Positions 17,659 through 27,814 of a DNA stretch of 64,000 nucleotides are shown one piece after another. The number at the start of each line of letters is the position of its first letter. Within the stretch, counting starts at the first letter, position 1. Under the pieces are notes generated by a model, which was given only the letters and a program-made list of their open reading frames with translations, did not search any database and was not told where the DNA came from. Source of the DNA: Acinetobacter halotolerans (GTDB taxonomy: Bacteria > Pseudomonadota > Gammaproteobacteria > Pseudomonadales > Moraxellaceae); assembly GCF_004208515.1 (NCBI RefSeq), contig NZ_SGIM01000003.1, positions 186,001 to 250,000 of the forward strand, written 5' to 3'. Both the position numbers and the translations under genes were made by a program.

Positions 17659-18462
17659 TTAATTGTTGTTATTGGAATTTGAAATCCATGCAGGAGATTG
17701 TTTATTTAGAAAGGCATTTAAACCTGCTTTTGCCTCACTACCTTGACGGACTTGTGCAATATGCTGTGCAGTCTGCTGAAGCAAGAGATCATTCATACTT
17801 TGATTGCTGACCATTTGAATCAATTGTTTCGATGCGGCCTGAGCGTGTGGACCACCAAGTAATAATGCATCAATAATCTCTTGAACCTTTTTATCTAAAT
17901 CTTCCGCATCCGCAATTTCATGTGCCAAGCCAATTTGTTTGGCTACACGTGCTGAGATACGTTCAGCGGTTAAGAAATAGCGTGAAGCTTGTCTTGCTCC
18001 AATCGCACGAATCACATAAGGGCTAATCGTAGAAGGTGCAAGTCCCAAACGGACTTCAGAAGTTGCAAATTTCGCATCGGTACTGGCAATACAAATATCA
18101 CAAGCCGAGGCAAGCCCCATACCACCGCCAAAGGCGATGCCATGAATCCGAGCAATCGTTGGTTGTTTTAGTGTTGCAAGCGCATCAAGCATCTGCGCGA
18201 GTTTCATCGCATCAGCTTCATTTTCTGCTGAAGAGGCTTGACCAGCCTGTTTCATCCAGTTGAGATCTGCACCTGCAGAAAAGCTTTTGCCACGTCCAGC
18301 CAAAACCACCACTCGAATATCATCACGACTATTTAAGGTCTTAAAGCAAGCATGTAATTCTTCAATCACCGTTGTATTGAAAGCATTGTGTAGCTCTGGT
18401 CGATTTAGCCACACAAATGCCACCTGATCGTGTTGTTCCAGTTGTAAAAATTGATAGCTCAT
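17659..18462 (-). CDS. liuC: Methylglutaconyl-CoA hydratase (enoyl-CoA hydratase family)
   Basis: A 267-residue crotonase-fold enzyme. Oxyanion-hole segments are visible: AGRGKSFSAGADLNWM (about residues 50-65) and HGIAFGGGMGLASACD (about 105-120), the latter followed by the usual ATSEVRLGLAPSTISPYV. In the liu pathway it hydrates 3-methylglutaconyl-CoA to HMG-CoA. The start at 18462 (MSYQFLQ) is chosen because AGAGGTG precedes it; a longer frame to 18516 would overlap liuB. Assignment within the large crotonase family depends on the operon. Confidence 0.88.
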   Translation of the reverse strand: MSYQFLQLEQHDQVAFVWLNRPELHNAFNTTVIEELHACFKTLNSRDDIRVVVLAGRGKSFSAGADLNWMKQAGQASSAENEADAMKLAQMLDALATLKQPTIARIHGIAFGGGMGLASACDICIASTDAKFATSEVRLGLAPSTISPYVIRAIGARQASRYFLTAERISARVAKQIGLAHEIADAEDLDKKVQEIIDALLLGGPHAQAASKQLIQMVSNQSMNDLLLQQTAQHIAQVRQGSEAKAGLNAFLNKQSPAWISNSNNNN

Positions 18463-18472
18463 AAAACACCTC

Positions 18473-20074
18473 TTACATGCGGAACACGCCGAATTTGGTT
18501 GGTTGAATCGGTGCATTCATGGCTGCTGCAAGGCTCAATCCAAGCACTTGACGTGTTTGAGCAGGATCAATCACACCATCATCCCATAGGCGGGCAGAGG
18601 CATAGTAAGGATGACCTTGACGTTCGTACTGATCACGAATCGGTTGCTTAAATTCATCTTCTTGTTGTGCTGACCATTCTGCGCCTTTTTGCTCAATCTG
18701 ATCACGCTTCAAGGTTGAAAGTACGCTGGCTGCTTGTTCACCGCCCATCACAGAAATACGGGAGTTCGGCCATGTCCATAAAAAGCGTGGTGAATAAGCA
18801 CGGCCACACATACCATAGTTACCTGCTCCAAATGAACCACCAATAATTAAAGTCAGTTTAGGGACATTTGCCGTTGCAACTGCCATCACCAGTTTGGCAC
18901 CATGTTTCGCAATGCCTTCATTTTCATATTGGCGACCCACCATAAAGCCTGTGATATTTTGAATAAATAGCAAAGGAATGTTGCGTTGGGTACATAACTC
19001 AATAAAGTGCGCACCTTTTTGTGCAGACTCAGAAAATAAGATCCCATTATTGGCAATAATCCCCACTGGCATGCCGTATAGAGACGCAAAGCCAGTGATT
19101 AGGGTTGAACCAAAACGCGCTTTAAATTCATCAAAACGTGAGCCATCAACAATACGAGCAATCACTTCACGTACATCAAATGGTTTACGTGCGTCACTTG
19201 GTACGACACCGTATAGCTCTTTGGCATCAAATAGTGGCTCATCAATCTGCTTGTTTAAGTCATTTGGCTTTTTATTTAGATTTGCAACGATATTCCGTGC
19301 AATCGCAATTGCATGTTCATCGTTTTCTGCCAAATGATCCGCAACACCTGAAAGACGGGTATGCACATCACCACCACCCAAATCGTCACTACTCACAACT
19401 TCACCAGTAGCAGCTTTTACAAGTGGTGGACCACCCAAGAAAATCGTGCCTTGATTACGTACAATGATGGTTTCATCTGACATTGCAGGAACATAAGCAC
19501 CACCTGCGGTACAGCTCCCCATTACCACAGCAATCTGGGCGATACCTTGGCTCGACATACGTGCTTGATTGTAAAAAATACGACCAAAATGATCACGATC
19601 TGGGAACACCTGATCTTGCATAGGTAAATATGCACCACCAGAATCGACCAGATAGATACAAGGTAAATGGTTCTGCTCAGCAATTTCTTGCGCACGTAAA
19701 TGCTTTTTGACAGTGAGGGGATAATAAGTCCCACCTTTGACTGTGGCATCATTGGCAACGATCATGCACGTCACACCATTGACCTGTCCAATACCAGCAA
19801 TGACTCCAGCAGCAGGGATGTCATCCTCATAAACCTTGTACGCAGCAAGTTGTCCGATTTCTAAAAAGGCAGTACCCACATCGATCAGTTGATCAATACG
19901 TTCACGAGGAAGTAATTTTCCACGCGCCAAATGCTTTTGACGGGCATTTTCTCCACCACCTAAAGCGATAGACTGGGCAACTTGGGTTAAATCATTGACC
20001 AAGCTTTGCATAGCCTGCTGATTGGTTTTGAAGTCTTCACTTCTGACATTAATTTTGCTTTGTAATTGATTCAT
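18473..20074 (-). CDS. liuB: Methylcrotonyl-CoA carboxylase beta (carboxyltransferase) subunit
   Basis: A 533-residue carboxyltransferase. The N-terminal half has [38 protein letters not shown] and [13 protein letters not shown]. The C-terminal half has [13 protein letters not shown] and [18 protein letters not shown], the two acyl-CoA/biotin loops of MCC beta. It transfers CO2 from LiuD-biotin to methylcrotonyl-CoA. The start at 20074 (MNQLQSK) has AGGA eight bases upstream and is preferred to the ATG nine bases earlier. It lies 24 bases after liuA. Confidence 0.92.
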   Translation of the reverse strand: MNQLQSKINVRSEDFKTNQQAMQSLVNDLTQVAQSIALGGGENARQKHLARGKLLPRERIDQLIDVGTAFLEIGQLAAYKVYEDDIPAAGVIAGIGQVNGVTCMIVANDATVKGGTYYPLTVKKHLRAQEIAEQNHLPCIYLVDSGGAYLPMQDQVFPDRDHFGRIFYNQARMSSQGIAQIAVVMGSCTAGGAYVPAMSDETIIVRNQGTIFLGGPPLVKAATGEVVSSDDLGGGDVHTRLSGVADHLAENDEHAIAIARNIVANLNKKPNDLNKQIDEPLFDAKELYGVVPSDARKPFDVREVIARIVDGSRFDEFKARFGSTLITGFASLYGMPVGIIANNGILFSESAQKGAHFIELCTQRNIPLLFIQNITGFMVGRQYENEGIAKHGAKLVMAVATANVPKLTLIIGGSFGAGNYGMCGRAYSPRFLWTWPNSRISVMGGEQAASVLSTLKRDQIEQKGAEWSAQQEDEFKQPIRDQYERQGHPYYASARLWDDGVIDPAQTRQVLGLSLAAAMNAPIQPTKFGVFRM

Positions 20075-20098
20075 ACGATGCATCCTAATTTATCGTTA

Positions 20099-21280
20099 TT
20101 ATTTGGTCTCATTAAACAATTCACGGCCGATCAACATACGACGAATTTCAGATGTGCCCGCACCAATTTCATAAAGTTTCGCATCACGCCATAGACGACC
20201 TGCAGGGAACTCATTGATATAACCATTTCCACCTAAGCTTTGAATCGTTTCACCCGCCATCCATGTGGCTTTTTCGGCTGCATAGAGAATGGCACTTGCG
20301 GCATCTTTGCGTAAGCTACGGTCATGATCGGCTTTGTCACAAGCGGCACCTACTGCATAGACCAACGCTTTACATGCCAACCAAGTCGAGTACATGTCTG
20401 CTAGCTTGCCTTGCATTAACTGAAACTCACCTAATGCTTGTCCAAATTGTTCACGTTGATGCAAATATGGAATCACCACGTCCATACACGCATCCATAAT
20501 CCCGAGTGGACCCGCACTTAATACTGCACGTTCATAATCCAAACCGCTCATCAGGACTTTTGTTCCATTACCAACACCACCGAGTACGTTTTCAACGGGC
20601 ACTTCAACATTGTCAAAAAACAGCGGATAAGTGTTAGAACCACGCATTCCAAGTTTGTCTAAATGATGACCATGACTAAAACCTTTCATATCTTTTTCAA
20701 TTAAAAAGGCTGTCATACCTTTCGCACCCGCATGAGGATCTGTTTTCGCATAGACCACGAGTACATCTGCATCACCACCATTGGTGATCCACATTTTTGA
20801 ACCATTTAAAACAAAATGATCACCTTTTTGCTCAGCGCGTAATTTCATGCTGACCACATCCGAACCCGCATTTGGCTCAGACATTGCTAAAGCACCAACG
20901 AAATCACCAGAAATTAGCTTAGGTAAATACTTCTGTTTTTGTTGTTCGCTTCCGTTACGGTTAATTTGATTGATACATAAGTTAGAATGAGCACCGTAAG
21001 AAAGCCCGATGGCTGCTGAAGCGCGAGAAATTTCTTGCATGACAATGATATGAGCAAGATAGCCAAGATTGGTGCCACCATATTCTTCGGAAACCGTTAA
21101 GCCGAATAAACCCATATCGCCAAACTTTTTCCAAAGATGAGCAGGGAATATATTGTCTTGATCAACTTGTTGAGCAATTGGTGCGATTTCTTTTGCACAA
21201 AATGCGGCAACTGAATCTTGTAGTGCAATGAGTGTTTCATCGAGGCCAAAATTCAAGCTACGTAGGTTCATTGTGTTCAT
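20099..21280 (-). CDS. liuA: Isovaleryl-CoA dehydrogenase
   Basis: A 393-residue acyl-CoA dehydrogenase. FAD/substrate segments are [20 protein letters not shown] (about residue 135) and [18 protein letters not shown]. The catalytic Glu lies in [17 protein letters not shown] (about 254), the position typical of isovaleryl-CoA dehydrogenases rather than the C-terminal Glu of short-chain forms. [22 protein letters not shown] closes the fold. It oxidises isovaleryl-CoA to 3-methylcrotonyl-CoA. First gene of the liu operon; divergent from a TetR gene. Confidence 0.92.
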   Translation of the reverse strand: MNTMNLRSLNFGLDETLIALQDSVAAFCAKEIAPIAQQVDQDNIFPAHLWKKFGDMGLFGLTVSEEYGGTNLGYLAHIIVMQEISRASAAIGLSYGAHSNLCINQINRNGSEQQKQKYLPKLISGDFVGALAMSEPNAGSDVVSMKLRAEQKGDHFVLNGSKMWITNGGDADVLVVYAKTDPHAGAKGMTAFLIEKDMKGFSHGHHLDKLGMRGSNTYPLFFDNVEVPVENVLGGVGNGTKVLMSGLDYERAVLSAGPLGIMDACMDVVIPYLHQREQFGQALGEFQLMQGKLADMYSTWLACKALVYAVGAACDKADHDRSLRKDAASAILYAAEKATWMAGETIQSLGGNGYINEFPAGRLWRDAKLYEIGAGTSEIRRMLIGRELFNETK

Positions 21281-21354
21281 CCCATTGGTTATATTTGTTG
21301 TTCCATAAGCATTCTTGTAGGTGCTTAGGAAGTACCATACAATGATTTTTTAAA

Positions 21355-21395
21355 AAAGTGAATAGAGATTCATAAAATGATTTACAATTCACTTT
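21355..21395. promoter_or_regulatory. Inverted repeat in the liuA-tetR divergent gap, likely TetR operator
   Basis: AAAGTGAAT (21355-21363) is mirrored by ATTCACTTT (21387-21395) within the 136-base gap between liuA and the regulator gene. The spacing of 23 bases is wide for a single TetR dimer but suits two half-sites or two dimers. The link to this regulator is by position only. Confidence 0.45.
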
Positions 21396-21416
21396 ATTTG
21401 TTAGAGAATAAAATTT

Positions 21417-22034
21417 ATGAGCTATAAACGATCATCTTTAATGCAAGAGCGAATGGAGCAAAATCGTAAGGCGATTTTGAGTTCGGCGAGAAAATTAATT
21501 TCAGAAGGAGGCTTTAAAGACGCGCAGATACAAACAATTGCTGAGCAAGCAGGCGTTTCAAGTGGTCTGGTTTATCGCTACTTTGACAATAAAAGTCAGG
21601 TGCTGATTGAAGTTTTGTCAGAAGCCATCAATACCGAACTTTTGGTGATTGATGCAATCACAGAAAGTGATCTGACTGCAGAACATAAATTGCACAAGGC
21701 CGTTGCGACTTTCGTCAAACGAGCATTGAACAGTCCGCAGCTTGCGTATTCACTTATGTTTGAACCCGTTGACTCTTCGGTTGAACATGAGCGTTTTCGG
21801 GTTAAGCAGTTGATTAAACAGAGTGTGATTAAAATCCTTGCGGATGGAAATGCAAGTGGTGAGTTTGTGTTGGAAGACCTAAATACCACGGCACTGTGTG
21901 TGGTTGGTGCCATGACTTTTGTGGTGGTCGAGCCTTTAGACCCAGCTCAACATACAAAGTTTGATCAGCAACACAAGGACTATTTTTCAAAACAGATTGC
22001 TGACTTTTGTGTGGATGCCGTACGGAAAAAGTAG
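21417..22034 (+). CDS. TetR-family regulator, probable controller of the liu operon
   Basis: A 205-residue protein. The TetR HTH is at about residues 18-64 (AILSSARKLISEGGFKDAQIQTIAEQAGVSSGLVYRYFDNK), followed by an all-helical ligand domain. It is divergent from liuA and upstream of a co-directional acyl-CoA ligase. In several proteobacteria a TetR protein (LiuQ) replaces the MerR-type LiuR as branched-chain catabolism repressor; whether this one is orthologous to LiuQ cannot be decided here. Confidence 0.82.
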   Translation: MSYKRSSLMQERMEQNRKAILSSARKLISEGGFKDAQIQTIAEQAGVSSGLVYRYFDNKSQVLIEVLSEAINTELLVIDAITESDLTAEHKLHKAVATFVKRALNSPQLAYSLMFEPVDSSVEHERFRVKQLIKQSVIKILADGNASGEFVLEDLNTTALCVVGAMTFVVVEPLDPAQHTKFDQQHKDYFSKQIADFCVDAVRKK

Positions 22035-22138
22035 AGCATGCACAACCTGTAAAATTACAAAATAGGCAGATTGAAGAGTAGTTGCAGTAACAACAATTAG
22101 AGCGAAGAGAATTACAAAGAATCAAGGAGAATGATTCA

Positions 22139-23833
22139 ATGCAACACGTACAGTTAAGCTATGCCTCTGGGCCAAGTTCGCAACCCCTGTTGGGGATGAC
22201 GATCGGAGAGAAATTTGACCAAGCTTGTCAGCAATATGCTGAGCAAGAGGCGATTGTGAGTTCGCATCAGAACAGACGGTTAACCTATAAACAACTACAT
22301 GATGAAGTGAATGCATTTGCATGCCGTTTGCTTCAACTTGGTTTGAAAAAAGGTGACCGATTAGCGATTTGGTCTCCAAACTGTGTGGAATGGACAGTCA
22401 CTCAGTTTGCTGCTTTTAAAGCAGGGATTATTTTAGTCAATCTAAATCCAGCCTATAAAAGTCATGAACTCGAATATGTGTTGAATAAAGTCTCATGTAA
22501 GGGACTGATCATCGCATCACAGTTCAAAACCACAGATTACCAAGAACTGCTCACGAGAATCGCACCGGAGATCAGCTTCTGTACGGATAAAATCATTCAT
22601 TCCGAACGACTGCCATTCTTAAAATTTGTGATCAAAATTGATGAGCAGCAACACGTAGGAATTCACCGTTTTTGTGATCTTGTCGTCGCACCGACACAAG
22701 AACAGCTCGAACAATTACAGTTAGTCGCGCAACAACTGCAATTTGATGAAACCATTAATATCCAGTTTACATCAGGCACAACAGGCAATCCGAAAGGCAC
22801 GATGCTCACCCACCATAACATTTTAAATAATGGTTATTTTGTCGGTGAGGGCATTGGTTTAACCCCACAGGATAAAGTCTGCATCTCTGTACCACTATTT
22901 CATTGTTTTGGCATGGTGATGGGAAATTTAGCCTGTATCACACATGGATCGACGATGGTGTATCCGTCTGCAGTGTTTAATCCATTAGAAACACTCAAAA
23001 CCATTCACAAAGAACGTTGCACAGCTGCCTACGGCGTACCGACCATGTTCATTGCCACACTGGAGCATGAACAGTTTGATGAATTTGATCTATCAAGTCT
23101 GCGTACTGGCATTATGGCAGGCAGCCCATGCCCACGTGAAATCATGCAACGTGTGATTGATCGGATGCATATGTCAGAAATCACCATTTGCTATGGCATG
23201 ACAGAAACTTCTCCCGTCAGTGTACAAAGTTCGGTGAGTGACACCATCGATAAACGCGTTAGCACTGTTGGTCATGTCCACCCACATGTTGAAATCAAAA
23301 TCGTCGATCCAGAAGGACAAATCGTTCCTCAGGGAACTTTAGGCGAATTATGTGTCCGTGGTTATTCAGTGATGGCAGGTTATTGGGGCGAAGAAGAAAA
23401 AACCCGTGAAGTAATCGATGCTGCCGGCTGGATGCATACGGGTGATATCGCGGAAATGGATGCTGATGGCTTTGTCAAAATCAAAGGACGTATAAAAGAT
23501 GTGGTGATACGTGGCGGTGAAAATCTATTTCCAAAAGAAATAGAAGACTTTTTGTATACCCATCCTGATATCAGCGATGTTCAAGTCATTGGTTTACCAG
23601 ACACTCGCTATGGTGAGGAGCTGTGTGCCTGCATCATTCTACACGAGCATCATCAGAGCGATGAAGATGGTATCCGTAGCTTCTGTAAAGCACATATTTC
23701 TCATAATAAAGTGCCACGTTATGTCAAATTCTTTAATGAATTTCCAATGACGGCGTCAGGCAAAGCGCAGAAGTTTAAATTACAAGAAATTATGCGTGCT
23801 GAGCTTAATTTAACAGGAACGGTATTCGACTAA
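22139..23833 (+). CDS. AMP-binding acyl-CoA ligase
   Basis: A 564-residue ANL-superfamily ligase with ATP loop FTSGTTGNPKGTMLTHHNI (about residue 206), GMTETSPVS, MHTGDIAEMDADGFVKIKGR and the C-terminal lysine loop MTASGKAQKFKL. It should activate a carboxylic acid to the CoA thioester via acyl-AMP. A strong SD AAGGAG precedes the ATG. It is downstream of and co-directional with the TetR gene, so it probably feeds a medium/branched acid into the liu pathway; the substrate is not readable from sequence. Confidence 0.85.
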   Translation: MQHVQLSYASGPSSQPLLGMTIGEKFDQACQQYAEQEAIVSSHQNRRLTYKQLHDEVNAFACRLLQLGLKKGDRLAIWSPNCVEWTVTQFAAFKAGIILVNLNPAYKSHELEYVLNKVSCKGLIIASQFKTTDYQELLTRIAPEISFCTDKIIHSERLPFLKFVIKIDEQQHVGIHRFCDLVVAPTQEQLEQLQLVAQQLQFDETINIQFTSGTTGNPKGTMLTHHNILNNGYFVGEGIGLTPQDKVCISVPLFHCFGMVMGNLACITHGSTMVYPSAVFNPLETLKTIHKERCTAAYGVPTMFIATLEHEQFDEFDLSSLRTGIMAGSPCPREIMQRVIDRMHMSEITICYGMTETSPVSVQSSVSDTIDKRVSTVGHVHPHVEIKIVDPEGQIVPQGTLGELCVRGYSVMAGYWGEEEKTREVIDAAGWMHTGDIAEMDADGFVKIKGRIKDVVIRGGENLFPKEIEDFLYTHPDISDVQVIGLPDTRYGEELCACIILHEHHQSDEDGIRSFCKAHISHNKVPRYVKFFNEFPMTASGKAQKFKLQEIMRAELNLTGTVFD

Positions 23834-23900
23834 ATGATGTTTTACATGAGCGAGAAAAAACACCATTTTAAAAGTCGTAACAGTAAAGGATAAAACAAAA

Positions 23901-24605
23901 ATGGCAAAAGATTTTAATAGCCCGAAAGTTGTTGAAGAATATGATCAGCATATCCGTAAATTAATTCCGGGTTATGAAATCATCCATCAACAGGTGGATG
24001 CCATTTTACAATCAACATTACCACCACACGCACATATCTTAATTGTTGGCTGTGGCACAGGCTATGAACTGGAATATCTACTCAAAAGGCATCCGAGTTG
24101 GGAATTTACAGCAGTCGATCCCTCATTAAGCATGCTTGAAAAAGCCCAGAAACTGGTTGCTGATTTAGGTCGATCTGCCCAAGTAAGATTTGTACATGGT
24201 GAAACATCTGTTTTACCTGATCATGCCTATTTTGATGCTGCACTTTCTATTTTGGTTGCTCATTTTATTGCTGATGAAAATAAGCCCACTTTTTTTAGCG
24301 AGATCTATGATCACTTAAAAGAAGATGGGATCTTGCTGACCTACGATTTAATGACTTGTACAGACCCTCAGCAGCTTCAAGCATTACGTTATGTATGCTT
24401 GGCACAAGGCTTGACGGAAGTGCAATGTCAAAAAATGTTAGAACGAATGGCGCAAGAGTTTTTTACGCTTTCCTTCGCTGACTATCAGCAATTGCTCCAC
24501 GGCACAGGCTTTACGGATGTGCATTCCTATAGCCAAATTTTAATGTATCAAGGATTGATCGCGCAGAAAAAGAGGCGTCAAACGTTTTCTGCACAAGCAT
24601 CCTAA
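23901..24605 (+). CDS. Class I SAM-dependent methyltransferase
   Basis: A 234-residue Rossmann methyltransferase. Motif I is ILIVGCGTGYELEYL (about residues 48-62), motif II is FTAVDPSLSMLEKAQ, and FDAALSILVAHFI matches the motif IV region. The C-terminal half is helical with no family-specific signature. Substrate is unknown. It lies 67 bases after the ligase gene and could share its transcript. Confidence 0.75.
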   Translation: MAKDFNSPKVVEEYDQHIRKLIPGYEIIHQQVDAILQSTLPPHAHILIVGCGTGYELEYLLKRHPSWEFTAVDPSLSMLEKAQKLVADLGRSAQVRFVHGETSVLPDHAYFDAALSILVAHFIADENKPTFFSEIYDHLKEDGILLTYDLMTCTDPQQLQALRYVCLAQGLTEVQCQKMLERMAQEFFTLSFADYQQLLHGTGFTDVHSYSQILMYQGLIAQKKRRQTFSAQAS

Positions 24606-24750
24606 ACAAGGGCTTGCGTCTATGATGGAATAAATATTAAAGGACTCATTTAAACTTATTTTTTACCAAATGGTGAACAGCGACTTTTATAGCCGCTGCT
24701 AGATCTTTTTGTCCTAAAAAAAGAACAAGTTTATCAATATCAGTATTTTA

Positions 24751-24784
24751 AAGGAGGTGAAAACCAAATAAATCAATGTATTAA
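24751..24784 (+). promoter_or_regulatory. Strong Shine-Dalgarno in the dcaP leader with no proper ORF behind it
   Basis: The 291-base gap before dcaP contains AAGGAGGTGA (24751-24760), an almost complete anti-16S match. The next ATG (24776) reads only Met-Tyr-stop. No other conserved reading frame starts here. It may be a ribosome standby/stalling site in the leader, the trace of a lost gene, or chance. The real dcaP SD is AAGGAA at 24881-24886. Confidence 0.35.
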
Positions 24785-24896
24785 TGCTTTAAAACAAAAA
24801 ATGCGATGCAGTCATGGTTTCTGCAAAGGATACAACGCAAACAAATAGCGATCTTAAAACGGTATTTAAGATCAAAAAAGAAGGAAACTTATTTTA

Positions 24897-26174
24897 ATGA
24901 AAAAGTTCATACTAACGGTGCAAAAAAGCGTGCTGACGCTGTCCATTGTGGCAGTCATGTCATCTGCTCATGCAGCTTCGGAGAGTGCCGAAATTGCACA
25001 GCTTCGCCAAGAAGTACAAGAGTTAAGAGCAATGTTGCAACATTATGTACAGCAACCTGCATCGGCACAGCCAGCAAACAATCTAAACACAGCAGCCACT
25101 CCAGTAACCCAGCAAACGCTGACACCTAAACTAAAATCTGGTGCAGAAGTTAGTCTATATGGTTATATCCGTGCCGATGCGTCTTATCAAGCGAAAGGCG
25201 CGTCCACGATGTACAACAATATCAGTGGTGTACCACTCAAAGGTACAGCGGAAGCAGCACAACAAAAAGATCGTTTACATTCAACTGCCAATGTCTCACG
25301 CATAGGACTCAATTTCACCACACCAACAGCGGCAGGCGATGTGGGCGGAAAATTAGAAATGGATTTCTTTGGTGGCGCTTCACGCGATCAGTTCCGTATT
25401 CGTCATGCCTATCTTACTTTGGATAAATGGTTGATTGGTCAGACTTGGTCTACCTTTATCGCACCTGAATACTATCCTGAAACGATTGATGCTGCGACCT
25501 ATGTGGGCGGTGCATTACAACGCTCTCCGTTAGTACGCTATAGCGATTCATTATCTGCAAATACCAGCTTTGCCTTATCGGTTGAAGATCCAAAATACAC
25601 AGCCACATCTGATCCTGAAAATAAAATGCGTTTGCCCGCATTTGTTGGGCGCGTAAATCATAAGTTTGAAAATGGTTCAATGCTATCTGGGCGTAGCTTT
25701 GTGGCTGAGAAGAAAACCAGCAATGATGATGAATGGGCGTGGGGCATTGGCATCGGGGGCAAATATCAGCTCAGTCCAAAAACCTTTTTAAAGGCGGATT
25801 ATAACCACATCAAAGGAGATGGACGTTTCTTGATGTGGACGAATAGTAGTTATGCCATTGATGATCAAAACAACATCCAAACGAATGAATTTGATTCCAT
25901 TTCGACAGGGATTACCCACCAATTCACTTCGCAGTTCCGTTCGACTTTGGGTTATGGCTATATGAAGGCCAAAGACGATAACGCATTTGCGCGTATCCAT
26001 AAAAATAACCCAGCTCAAAATAAAGAACTATGGCAAGGCTGGATTAACGGCATGTACAACCCATACAAGCCGATTACTTTGGGGATGGAATATGTCTATG
26101 GCGAGCGAGAAACATTTGATGGTCGTTCAGGGGCAGATAGCCGTATTAATATGATGGCGAGTTATGATTTTTAA
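24897..26174 (+). CDS. DcaP-type trimeric outer-membrane porin
   Basis: A 425-residue protein. The signal peptide is residues 1-26 (site after SSAHA). A short coiled coil follows (SAEIAQLRQEVQELRAMLQH), then a Pro/Ala/Gln linker and a barrel beginning VSLYGYIRADASYQ and ending in MMASYDF with a C-terminal Phe. This layout is that of Acinetobacter DcaP, a channel for dicarboxylates and other small acids. It is followed by an acid symporter, so the two may be the outer and inner steps for one substrate. Confidence 0.85.
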   Translation: MKKFILTVQKSVLTLSIVAVMSSAHAASESAEIAQLRQEVQELRAMLQHYVQQPASAQPANNLNTAATPVTQQTLTPKLKSGAEVSLYGYIRADASYQAKGASTMYNNISGVPLKGTAEAAQQKDRLHSTANVSRIGLNFTTPTAAGDVGGKLEMDFFGGASRDQFRIRHAYLTLDKWLIGQTWSTFIAPEYYPETIDAATYVGGALQRSPLVRYSDSLSANTSFALSVEDPKYTATSDPENKMRLPAFVGRVNHKFENGSMLSGRSFVAEKKTSNDDEWAWGIGIGGKYQLSPKTFLKADYNHIKGDGRFLMWTNSSYAIDDQNNIQTNEFDSISTGITHQFTSQFRSTLGYGYMKAKDDNAFARIHKNNPAQNKELWQGWINGMYNPYKPITLGMEYVYGERETFDGRSGADSRINMMASYDF

Positions 26175-26268
26175 TTTAAATAAAACCTTGAATAATATTG
26201 TTTTTCTTTAAGGTGCATTATGCCGTTTTAAATATGATGGAAAAATTATCTCATTGAGGAGATGCAGA

Positions 26269-27633
26269 ATGACAACATCTACAGTTAATGTAAATGCAGT
26301 AATTGACCAAGCAAAATTTACCCCTTTTCACTGGAGCATTTTGCTTTGGTGTTTATTGATTATTATTTTTGATGGTTATGACCTTGTGATTTATGGCGTG
26401 GTATTGCCACTATTGATGCAAGAGTGGTCACTGACCTCAGTCCAAGCAGGAATGCTAGCCAGTACCGCATTATGCGGCATGATGTTTGGGGCAATGTTGT
26501 TTGGTGCTTTGGCAGACAAAATTGGTCGAAAAAATGTAATTTTAATTTGTGTCACTTTATTCAGCGGTTTTACCTTTTTAGGAGCTTTTGCTTCCAATCC
26601 ATTTGAGTTTGGTATTTTACGCTTTTTGGCGGGGTTAGGGATTGGCGGAGTGATGCCAAATCTAGTTGCGCTCACGTCTGAATATGCACCAAAACGCATC
26701 CGCAGTACCTTAGTCGGCACTATGTTTAGTGGTTATGCGATCGGGGGGATTCTCTCAGCATTGATTGGGAGTTATCTGGTCGAAAGTCAAGGATGGCAAA
26801 TCATGTTTTTGATTGCAGGTATTCCTTTGCTTTTATTACCTGTGATGTGGAAGTTTTTGCCTGAATCTTTAACTTTTTTGGTTAAAACAGGGAAAACTGA
26901 ACAGGCGCAGAACATTATTCAAAAAATCTCACCTGAACAAGCGATTACCCGTAATACGAAACTAATGCTAAATGAAGAAAATATTCCAACAGGTAGCTCA
27001 GTCAAAGGATTATTTCAACAAGGTCGTGCCTTTAATACACTGATGTTTTGGGTATTATTCTTTATGTGCCTACTAATGGTATATGCCTTAAGCAGTTGGT
27101 TACCTAAACTGATGCTTGCAGCAGGGTATTCACTCGGAAAGAGTATTTTATTCCTACTCGCTCTAAATGTCGGCGCAATGATTGGTTCGATTGGCGGTGG
27201 TATTCTTTCAGATAAATTCCATTTGAAACCAGTAATTCTAAGTATGCTCATGGCAGGCGTTGCGGCACTCATTGGTTTAGGATTTAACTCACCAGCCTAT
27301 GTTTTATATGGTTTAGTGACCGTTGCAGGTGCTGCGACCATTGGTACCTCAATTCTTCTTTATAGCTATGTTGCCCAATATTATCCATTAAGCGTGCGTT
27401 CTACAGGAATCGGTTGTGCTTCTGGTGTTGGTCGAATAGGTGCAATCGTGGGACCTATTTTGACAGGTATGTTATTGACATTAAACTTACCGCACACTAT
27501 GAATTTTGTGATGATTTCTATTCCAGCGATGATTGCAATCTGTGCGATTTTAAGCCTAAAACGTCATAAATTTGATGAAGAACAACAGGTAGAAGAAGTA
27601 AAAGCTAATTTAACTGAATCGGGTAATGCTTAA
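26269..27633 (+). CDS. MFS transporter, aromatic acid:H+ symporter (AAHS) type
   Basis: A 454-residue, 12-helix permease. The first helix carries FDGYDLVIYGVVLP, the conserved Asp motif of the AAHS family (PcaK/BenK-like). GALADKIGRKNVIL is the loop 2-3 MFS motif, and GIGGVMPNLVALTSEYAP follows in helix 4. It probably imports an aromatic or other organic acid with protons. The start at 26269 has GAGGAG seven bases upstream; an earlier TTG at 26254 is unlikely. It lies 94 bases after the porin. Confidence 0.85.
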   Translation: MTTSTVNVNAVIDQAKFTPFHWSILLWCLLIIIFDGYDLVIYGVVLPLLMQEWSLTSVQAGMLASTALCGMMFGAMLFGALADKIGRKNVILICVTLFSGFTFLGAFASNPFEFGILRFLAGLGIGGVMPNLVALTSEYAPKRIRSTLVGTMFSGYAIGGILSALIGSYLVESQGWQIMFLIAGIPLLLLPVMWKFLPESLTFLVKTGKTEQAQNIIQKISPEQAITRNTKLMLNEENIPTGSSVKGLFQQGRAFNTLMFWVLFFMCLLMVYALSSWLPKLMLAAGYSLGKSILFLLALNVGAMIGSIGGGILSDKFHLKPVILSMLMAGVAALIGLGFNSPAYVLYGLVTVAGAATIGTSILLYSYVAQYYPLSVRSTGIGCASGVGRIGAIVGPILTGMLLTLNLPHTMNFVMISIPAMIAICAILSLKRHKFDEEQQVEEVKANLTESGNA

Positions 27634-27662
27634 CTTGGTTTTTTGATGATTATTCAAATACT

Positions 27663-27697
27663 AAAGGCACATCGGAAAATTTGATGTGCCTTTTTAT
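27663..27697 (+). terminator. Intrinsic terminator after the MFS transporter
   Basis: AAAGGCACATC pairs perfectly with GATGTGCCTTT around nine bases, followed by TTTATTTA. It ends the plus-strand porin-transporter unit. Confidence 0.85.
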
Positions 27698-27768
27698 TTA
27701 AGGCACGATCCAAAATCTTATAGGTTTTAAAGATAAATATTTTAAAAGATTTCAATTTTATACAGATA

Positions 27769-27801
27769 AAAAAATGCACCTCTTGTCTGAGATGCATTTT
27801 T
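27769..27801 (-). terminator. Terminator after the thiolase gene
   Basis: AAAAATGCACCTC and GAGATGCATTTTT form a 13-base stem with one mismatch, 14 bases beyond the minus-strand thiolase stop. The A-run on the plus strand gives a T-run on the minus transcript. Confidence 0.75.
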
Positions 27802-27814
27802 GATTTTTTGAAAC

